A DNA stretch of 5,655 nt from Thermoguttaceae bacterium (GTDB lineage: Bacteria; Planctomycetota; Planctomycetia; Pirellulales; Thermoguttaceae): assembly GCA_028695865.1 (NCBI GenBank), contig JAQVID010000260.1, positions 1 to 5,655 on the forward strand, read 5' to 3'. Shown one piece after another: positions 1 through 4,074 of this stretch. The position numbers and the translations under genes are program-made. Numbering within the stretch: position 1 is the stretch's first letter; every line of letters begins with the position of its first letter. The notes under the pieces were generated by a model. The model saw nothing but the letters and a program-made list of their open reading frames with translations. It was not told the DNA's origin and did no database searches.

Positions 1-1071
1 AAATTAATCTCCGGCATTCCGGATATTGGTAATCCGCGTATCGATCCGATTCAGAAAGACATTCCCCAGGTTCGGTTTAATTTGGATCGGGATTCGCTGG
101 CCGTTTACGGTTTGATTCCGGAAAAGGTCAACGCCTTGATCGAAACGGCCATGCAGGGAAAGGTTACCACTCAAATCCTTGAAGGCAAACGAACCATTGA
201 CGTATTGCTTCGCGCTTCCGATACCTATCGCGAAAATCTTGACGCGCTGTCCCGAATGCAGATACAAACCCCAAGCGGTCTTTTGATTCCTCTTTCGGAA
301 GTCGCCCGGATCGACCCGGACGCATCCGGTCCCAGTCGAATCGATCATGAAGCCGGGCAGACGCAAATCACGGTTCAGATGAATCCGCAAAAACGTGGGG
401 CCGTCGATGTGAAGAATGATATTGACCGCGCTTTGGCTCCCTACATGAGTGAGCTTACAAGCGGAAACGTCTATCTTGAAATGACCGGACTTTTTCAAAG
501 CGAACAGGAATCGTCACGCAGTCTGTTTCTGCTTTCGGTCATCTCGCTGATCTGTATCATCATGGTTCTTTATCGGATGTTCGGTTCGCTCAACATGTCG
601 TTGCAAGTCGTTTCGGCGCTTCCACTGGCTCTTGTCGGCGCGGTTGCGGCCATTGTCATTACCGGTCAGGCACGTTCCATTCCCAATCTGGTCGGAATGA
701 TTTCACTTTGCGGTATCGCGTCCCGAAACGGAATATTGATCATCGATCATTATTTTCATCTCGTTCGTTTTGAAGGAGCTTCGTTCGATAAAGAAATGCT
801 CGTGAAAGCGGGCAAAGACCGGGTCGCTCCGGTTCTTATGACGTCGCTTACCGCAATCTTGGGACTGCTTCCGATTACGGTTTCACCCAATACGCCGGGT
901 CGTGAAATTCTGTACCCCATCGCGACGGTTATTGTCGGCGGTCTGATTACCTCAACGCTCATGGAGTTCTTTACGCGTCCGGCTCTGTTCTGGATTTTCG
1001 GCAGGAAAACGGCTGAAAAAATGGTGGAAAACGAACAGTCCGGACAAGACCGAATCAGTCACGTCGATTAA
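1..1071 (+). CDS. Heavy-metal efflux RND permease (CusA/CzcA-like), C-terminal part
   Basis: This is the inner-membrane pump subunit of a tripartite RND exporter, which uses the proton gradient to expel metal ions through a periplasmic adaptor and an outer-membrane channel. The frame is open from base 1, so the N-terminus is missing: 356 residues remain, against about 1,000-1,050 in full-length members. Residues 1 to about 165 are the end of the second periplasmic porter/docking region. Five hydrophobic segments follow at about 175-195, 199-220, 230-254, 275-294 and 303-333, matching TM8-TM12 of the RND fold. The ASRNG motif at residues 240-244 in the TM10 region and the stretch PGREILYP near 300-306 are typical of heavy-metal RND pumps. 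The proton-relay residues of TM4 lie outside the window, so the substrate (Cu/Ag or Zn/Co/Cd) cannot be assigned. The gene ends at TAA 1069-1071. The family call is firm; the subfamily is not. Confidence 0.93.
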   Translation, partial: KLISGIPDIGNPRIDPIQKDIPQVRFNLDRDSLAVYGLIPEKVNALIETAMQGKVTTQILEGKRTIDVLLRASDTYRENLDALSRMQIQTPSGLLIPLSEVARIDPDASGPSRIDHEAGQTQITVQMNPQKRGAVDVKNDIDRALAPYMSELTSGNVYLEMTGLFQSEQESSRSLFLLSVISLICIIMVLYRMFGSLNMSLQVVSALPLALVGAVAAIVITGQARSIPNLVGMISLCGIASRNGILIIDHYFHLVRFEGASFDKEMLVKAGKDRVAPVLMTSLTAILGLLPITVSPNTPGREILYPIATVIVGGLITSTLMEFFTRPALFWIFGRKTAEKMVENEQSGQDRISHVD

Positions 1072-1083
1072 CACGTCGATTAA
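1060..1083. repeat. 12-bp tandem duplication across the stop codon of the RND gene
   Basis: The unit CACGTCGATTAA occurs twice in perfect tandem (1060-1071 and 1072-1083), followed by CAC. Each copy encodes His-Val-Asp-stop in the permease frame, so the duplication gives two in-frame TAA codons 12 bp apart. The second copy lies just outside the coding region and does not alter the protein. It looks like a small slippage duplication. A role as a readthrough backstop is possible but unsupported. Confidence 0.9.
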
Positions 1084-1123
1084 CACATGGAGTTTGGGCG
1101 ACGTGTTCGCTTTCTCCCTTGAT

Positions 1124-1152
1124 TTGCGTTATTCCACGAGACCGTATATACA
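1124..1152 (+). promoter_or_regulatory. Weak candidate promoter for the His-rich lipoprotein gene
   Basis: A TTGCGT at 1124-1129 is followed 17 bp later by TATACA at 1147-1152, within the AT-rich run TATATACA. Only TTG of the -35 box and TATA of the -10 box fit the sigma-70 consensus. Its position, about 50 bp ahead of the ATG in the 133-bp gap after the RND gene, is sensible. The lipoprotein could equally be transcribed from the pump operon. Box scores are low, so this is a suggestion only. Confidence 0.22.
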
Positions 1153-1204
1153 TTGTAAACACATTCCAATTAACCGTTTCAACAAATTTAACGAAAGAAA
1201 AAAA

Positions 1205-1852
1205 ATGCAACAACTTGCAAAACTCTCGCTGTGCGTAATGGCTCTCGTCGGTCTGATGGTCTTCAGTCAGGGCTGTTCCAACAGCGAACCGAAAAAGTCC
1301 GTTCCCGAATCGACTTCCGCCGAAAAAGGGGAATCGCCTCATAACGAAATGTCTCATAACGAAATGCCTCATAACGAAACGTCTCATAACGAAACGTCTC
1401 ATAACGAAGCGTCTCATAACGAAGCGTCTCATAACGAAGCGGATCACGAAGGACACGGCCACGAAGAAAAGGGACACGACGAATCGACTCATACTGATCA
1501 CGCTGAAAACGCGAAATACAAGGAAGTCATGGTCGCGTTTCCCGGACACAAATACGCAATGGAAATTATTGACGAAAAAGAAACGACCGGACTGGTTACC
1601 GCGTTTCTGACGAATGCCCATTTCGAGCCTGTTGAAGTCAAAGCGGATGAAGTACGTCTGAATTTCGTCATCGACGGATCGCCGAAATCGTTCATTCTTA
1701 AAAGAGTGCCGCAAGAGTCGGGTAAACCGGCAACGTTCACACTAACCGATAAGCAACTTGCGACACTGAACTGCGAAGGCTGGCAAGGAAAGGCCATCGC
1801 AACCGTTGAAATTAACGGAGTACCTTTTACTTCCGACCTGATCAAACATTGA
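1205..1852 (+). CDS. His-rich repeat lipoprotein, probable metal-binding partner of the RND pump
   Basis: Predicted 215-residue exported lipoprotein. The ATG at 1205 is chosen because it opens directly into a signal peptide: a Lys at residue 6, a hydrophobic core at 7-20, then FSQGC with the likely lipidated Cys24. The upstream in-frame TTG at 1094 would place 37 hydrophilic residues before this signal. The RBS is weak (GAAAG within an A-rich run). Residues 25-44 are a polar linker. Residues 45-79 are seven tandem pentapeptides, [P/S]HNE[M/T/A]. Residues 80-99 continue His/Asp/Glu-rich, giving 13 His between 45 and 99. Residues from about 103 to the end form a compact domain of probable beta strands that resembles small lipoproteins I recognise in planctomycetes. 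Those usually carry an HGG-type motif at the domain start; here the region reads PGHKYAMEI. Its position 133 bp after a heavy-metal RND gene suggests binding or buffering of Zn, Cu, Ni or Co in the periplasm. That function is inferred and no characterised homologue is recognised. Confidence 0.87.
   Translation: MQQLAKLSLCVMALVGLMVFSQGCSNSEPKKSVPESTSAEKGESPHNEMSHNEMPHNETSHNETSHNEASHNEASHNEADHEGHGHEEKGHDESTHTDHAENAKYKEVMVAFPGHKYAMEIIDEKETTGLVTAFLTNAHFEPVEVKADEVRLNFVIDGSPKSFILKRVPQESGKPATFTLTDKQLATLNCEGWQGKAIATVEINGVPFTSDLIKH
1337..1441 (+). repeat. Seven-unit 15-bp in-frame repeat encoding His pentapeptides
   Basis: Seven contiguous 15-bp units start at 1337, 1352, 1367, 1382, 1397, 1412 and 1427. 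The central nine bases CATAACGAA (His-Asn-Glu) are invariant in all seven. Only the first codon (CCT or TCT) and the last codon (ATG, ATG, ACG, ACG, GCG, GCG, GCG in order) vary. The identity at synonymous positions indicates recent tandem expansion. Each unit adds one His and one Glu, so copy number would directly set metal-ligand number. Confidence 0.97.
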
Positions 1853-1890
1853 AAAAAATCGCGGCTGTCGTTCGCGGATAGTGTTACGTC

Positions 1891-1910
1891 AATATATTTT
1901 CGTATATATT
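1891..1910. repeat. AT-rich perfect inverted repeat after the lipoprotein gene
   Basis: The arms AATATAT (1891-1897) and ATATATT (1904-1910) are perfectly complementary around the 6-nt loop TTTCGT. The site starts 38 bp after the lipoprotein stop codon. It has only A-T pairs and no following T-tract, so it is a poor intrinsic terminator. It could be a regulator-binding site or simply AT-rich chance. Confidence 0.4.
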
Positions 1911-2165
1911 AACCACACAATCAGTATGATGTTACACGAACACAGTGAAAACACAGAAATTCATCCACGCTCCGGTTGACGTTGAGCGGTTTAGCCTTGA
2001 GCAATGATGTCAGTGAATCTCACACAAGCTTTTTGTCCCTGTGAATCATTCATGAACGTCTCTCTTTGGTTACAGCTACATTTATAATGCGTCGATACAC
2101 GATTCTTTGTTTTTTGCGTCTTTGACTGGAAGTCTGCCCATTTTTACAAATTTCGCAGATTTCTC

Positions 2166-2193
2166 TTGCAAATGCGGCCTTTTGTGATAAAAT
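2166..2193 (+). promoter_or_regulatory. Candidate extended -10 promoter, rightward
   Basis: TTGCAA at 2166-2171 (4 of 6 to TTGACA) is followed by a 16-bp spacer and TAAAAT at 2188-2193 (5 of 6 to TATAAT). The -10 box is preceded by TG at 2185-2186, giving an extended -10 element. The predicted start near 2200 would leave about a 210-nt untranslated leader before the gene at 2409. This is the best complete sigma-70-like match in the gap, but planctomycete promoters are poorly characterised. Confidence 0.42.
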
Positions 2194-2211
2194 ACATGCA
2201 GCGTATGCGGT

Positions 2212-2255
2212 TCGGTAGTATACACAAAGTACAAAGAATTCAACAGTACTGCCGA
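2212..2255 (+). other. Stem-loop in the leader of the LysM-like gene
   Basis: TCGGTAGTA at 2212-2220 pairs with TACTGCCGA at 2247-2255: nine base pairs with one G-U wobble, plus one more possible wobble (2221/2246), around a loop of about 24 nt. It would start roughly 12 nt into a transcript from the promoter at 2166-2193. The right arm can alternatively form a short hairpin with TCGG at 2262-2265, so the two structures are mutually exclusive. There is no match to a known riboswitch that I recognise. Confidence 0.38.
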
Positions 2256-2322
2256 TTTAATTCGGAAATTTATCATTATTTTGCCCTGTATGACAAAATA
2301 TAACTCATGTTTTAGCAAAATA

Positions 2323-2334
2323 CTATTATAATAG
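2323..2334. promoter_or_regulatory. Perfect 12-bp palindrome containing a consensus -10 box
   Basis: CTATTATAATAG at 2323-2334 is a perfect palindrome, with a full TATAAT at 2327-2332 on the + strand and a second -10-like TATAAT on the - strand. It lies 75-85 bp before the ATG at 2409, a good promoter distance. No decent -35 hexamer sits at 16-18 bp (CTCATG at 17 bp). It could therefore be an activator-dependent promoter, an operator, or an AT-rich coincidence. Confidence 0.4.
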
Positions 2335-2342
2335 AGTAAGAT

Positions 2343-2362
2343 CGATTGGTTCGTAACAATCG
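2343..2362 (+). other. Hairpin at the predicted 5' end of the LysM-like gene mRNA
   Basis: CGATTG (2343-2348) pairs with CAATCG (2357-2362). With one bulged G, the stem extends through TT/AA to a 3-nt loop, CGT. If transcription starts about 7 bp after the -10 at 2327-2332, this hairpin sits almost at the 5' end of the message, a position often linked to mRNA stabilisation. As DNA, the dyad could also be an operator overlapping +1 to +25. Confidence 0.42.
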
Positions 2363-2408
2363 TGAACACTGGAACAAAATACCTGTTTTACCTCCTATTG
2401 GGACGCAA

Positions 2409-4049
2409 ATGAAACCTTTTTCCGCGGAACTCAAGATTGCCTTCGCGGTAGTCACTCTGTTTTTGGGGTGGCTGCTGGCGATCATGATTCCCGAAAGTGC
2501 GACCACTGCCCGGGACTGGGTGGTGCGCAAATCCGGGCCCGGGGATACCGCGTCCAAAACGTGGTATCTGGATGGGCAAGGTACTCTGCTTGGTGCTGTA
2601 CCCAAGGCGGAAGGAGAAACGGATTTCGCGCAAAAAGTACAAGTTCGCGAAAAAGAAGTTGAATCACAAGTCAAGTCGTCTGCGCAGATCAGCTCCCAGG
2701 CCGGAAACGGGTTTGCCGTATTCGATCCGAAAACAAAGACGATTGCCGGAAATAAAGTCGCTTCCCGGGAGCCAGGAAATTCAAAAACGAAACAGAGTAC
2801 GGCCTCAAAAACAGCAGATGCAAGCGGTAAGTCAAGCGCCAAGCCGTCTGCTTCTCCTGACTCAATGGTTGCTTCTGATTCGCTTGAATCAGACGCTACG
2901 CCGTGGCAAACAGTCGATAAAGGAGGCTTGGAAAAACAGCAATGGGCAGAAGAAGTCAAAGCAGTCATTCCGAACAACCCCGTTGTCGAGCCGCGGCCCA
3001 TACCCCGTTGGGACGATCCGGTCGCCAAGGCTCCGCCTTTAGGCAAACCATCCTCTTCGGAAGCTCCTGCCGCAATTGCCCAACAGGACGGCAAGAAAGC
3101 AGGTTCGTCGCCCAAATCGGATCAAGTCGCGACCAATAACAAGGTTGCCCAAAGCGATGACACCAAAAAACAGCCTGCCGCTTCCGCGAACAGAAGTTCT
3201 GAATCCGACCTCGTGATAAAGCAGAACGACAAACTTGCCGACGCGCCGGCTGTATCCGGGCCGGCTGTGTCCGGGCCAGCGGCATCCGGCTCCCCGGAAG
3301 CGTTCACTCCCATTGTTATCGCGAAAAACGAGAAGCCTTCGCAAAAAGTTTCGACCAAAGTCAAGGCTCCCGCTCCATTGTCGATTGCGTCGGCCAAACC
3401 GGGATCAGGCAAAAGCGGTACCGGCAATTCGTCGGAAAAAATCGCCGTCGTCCAGCCGCTTGCCGCAGCACCATCGCCTGTTTCCTCGCCGTCCCGGTTG
3501 GCGAATTCCCGGTTGGCGAATTCCTCGTTGGGAAATGTACAGACACCCCAATCGATAGCGGCCAGCAGTCCGCTTATGGTCGATCCCGGTTACAGTGGTA
3601 AAGCCTGGGTACCTCCTCGAACCAGTCAAGCCGCTTCAGCATCGCTTATCCGAACAGAAATTCCGCAAGGATCGCCGACCATCATACCGACGAATTATTC
3701 GACCCCGATCTCCAAAACGGTGAGCCGCCTCCCTGCCGAAGTGCGATTTGACGAACTGGGAGAGGAACGCCGACATGAACCGTCTGCGCTGCGTAACACA
3801 GCCTCGCGTCCCAACAGCCCTGCCCCCAACAGTACCGGTCTTGTCAGCGTTCCATCTGGAGCGTCGGCCATTGCTCTTCCTTCCAGCATGCAAACGGTGC
3901 GTGTGGTTGACACCACGACGCCGGTAGACTTTGCCCGGTCCCGGAGTATGGATCAGGCGCGATATACTCGATTTTATGAGTACAATAAACACAAACTTGA
4001 TTCGTCCGGATACTTCCCCGCAAAAACGCTTTTGTTCGTTCCGGACTGA
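2409..4049 (+). CDS. Membrane-anchored, disordered protein with C-terminal LysM-like domain
   Basis: 546 residues. The ATG at 2409 is preferred over the in-frame TTG at 2346 because it places Lys2 and Lys9 directly before a single hydrophobic segment at about residues 10-28, and because the TTG lies inside a hairpin. No Shine-Dalgarno is visible; the leader instead carries ACCTCCT at 2390-2396. The segment reads as an uncleaved anchor with the rest outside the cytoplasm. Residues from about 65 to 490 are Ser/Ala/Pro/Lys-rich, without cysteine and probably disordered, with two short pentapeptide repeats. Residues 495-546 fit a divergent LysM: TVRVVDTTT at the start, FARSR, then RFYEYNKHKL and a final AKTLLFVPD, echoing the usual GDT, IA, N and PG-x-x-L-x-IP positions. 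The canonical GDT is VDT and the PG is PA. LysM domains bind peptidoglycan or chitin-like glycans, so a cell-envelope linker is the best guess. Anchor-plus-linker-plus-LysM proteins occur in planctomycetes. The domain call is by eye and moderate. Confidence 0.85.
   Translation: MKPFSAELKIAFAVVTLFLGWLLAIMIPESATTARDWVVRKSGPGDTASKTWYLDGQGTLLGAVPKAEGETDFAQKVQVREKEVESQVKSSAQISSQAGNGFAVFDPKTKTIAGNKVASREPGNSKTKQSTASKTADASGKSSAKPSASPDSMVASDSLESDATPWQTVDKGGLEKQQWAEEVKAVIPNNPVVEPRPIPRWDDPVAKAPPLGKPSSSEAPAAIAQQDGKKAGSSPKSDQVATNNKVAQSDDTKKQPAASANRSSESDLVIKQNDKLADAPAVSGPAVSGPAASGSPEAFTPIVIAKNEKPSQKVSTKVKAPAPLSIASAKPGSGKSGTGNSSEKIAVVQPLAAAPSPVSSPSRLANSRLANSSLGNVQTPQSIAASSPLMVDPGYSGKAWVPPRTSQAASASLIRTEIPQGSPTIIPTNYSTPISKTVSRLPAEVRFDELGEERRHEPSALRNTASRPNSPAPNSTGLVSVPSGASAIALPSSMQTVRVVDTTTPVDFARSRSMDQARYTRFYEYNKHKLDSSGYFPAKTLLFVPD
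3246..3290 (+). repeat. Three-unit 15-bp repeat, Pro-Ala-Val/Ala-Ser-Gly
   Basis: Units at 3246-3260, 3261-3275 and 3276-3290 encode PAVSG, PAVSG and PAASG (residues 280-294). The first two differ at one base (GTA versus GTG); the third is more diverged. The repeat lengthens the flexible Pro/Ala/Ser/Gly linker by whole pentapeptides and keeps the frame. Confidence 0.9.
3492..3536 (+). repeat. Three-unit 15-bp repeat, Ser-Arg-Leu-Ala-Asn
   Basis: TCCCGGTTGGCGAAT is repeated exactly at 3492-3506 and 3507-3521. A diverged third copy at 3522-3536 encodes SSLGN. The first two encode SRLAN (residues 362-371). Identity of the first two copies at every base implies a recent duplication within the disordered linker. 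Confidence 0.92.
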
Positions 4050-4060
4050 TCTCTTTCATT

Positions 4061-4074
4061 TGGAGGTCGGCGTG
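4061..4074 (+). promoter_or_regulatory. Strong Shine-Dalgarno deciding a GTG start
   Basis: TGGAGG at 4061-4066 is followed by 5 nt and then GTG at 4072-4074, an ideal spacing. It fixes the start of the lyase gene at GTG, directly opening a signal peptide (MKKFLLL). It contrasts with the absent or weak ribosome sites of the two genes upstream. Confidence 0.88.

Larger units (their letters stand above)
1853..2408. other. 556-bp intergenic region without a convincing gene
   Basis: Stop codons are frequent in all frames, and no ORF here has both a plausible start and a recognisable product. The right half, from about 2100, is notably AT-rich. It holds two candidate rightward promoters (2166-2193 and a -10 at 2327-2332), several inverted repeats (1891-1910, 2003-2050, 2131-2161, 2212-2255, 2343-2362) and an isolated TATAAT at 2083-2088 with no -35 partner. 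No hairpin followed by a T-run is seen after the lipoprotein gene, so its terminator is not identified. No tRNA, known riboswitch or mobile-element end is recognised. Confidence 0.75.

Noticed and set aside
1094..1204. In-frame TTG extension of the lipoprotein
   Set aside because: It would put 37 polar residues before a clear lipoprotein signal peptide. The ATG at 1205 is the sensible start.
1337..1441. CRISPR-like array
   Set aside because: Units are 15 bp, contiguous without spacers, and lie in frame inside a coding region.
1055..1714. Minus-strand ORF of 219 codons with an Arg/Phe/Val/Met repeat
   Set aside because: It is the antisense reading of the 15-bp repeat in the lipoprotein gene. 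The + strand frame has a clear signal peptide and domain, whereas this one has no recognisable features.
1859..1880. Possible terminator after the lipoprotein gene
   Set aside because: Only a 4-bp CGCG/CGCG pairing with a long loop and no following T-run.
2083..2088. Perfect TATAAT box
   Set aside because: No -35-like hexamer at 15-19 bp and no TG extension. A single hexamer in AT-rich DNA is expected by chance.
2196..2303. Plus-strand 35-codon ORF (ATG to TAA) in the gap
   Set aside because: No Shine-Dalgarno. Its ATG lies before the predicted transcription start (about 2200) of the promoter at 2166-2193, and the composition is unremarkable.
2082..2369. Minus-strand 95-codon ORF in the gap
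   Set aside because: It needs a GTG start with no ribosome site, lies in AT-rich sequence and has no recognisable domain. Its length is not striking.
2346..2408. In-frame TTG extension of the LysM-like protein
   Set aside because: The TTG lies inside a hairpin and lacks a ribosome site. The ATG at 2409 starts just ahead of the membrane anchor.
2497..3558. Several overlapping ORFs in other frames and on the minus strand within the LysM-like gene
   Set aside because: They are shadows of a low-complexity, stop-poor coding region. Their Arg/Pro-rich translations lack signals, domains or ribosome sites.
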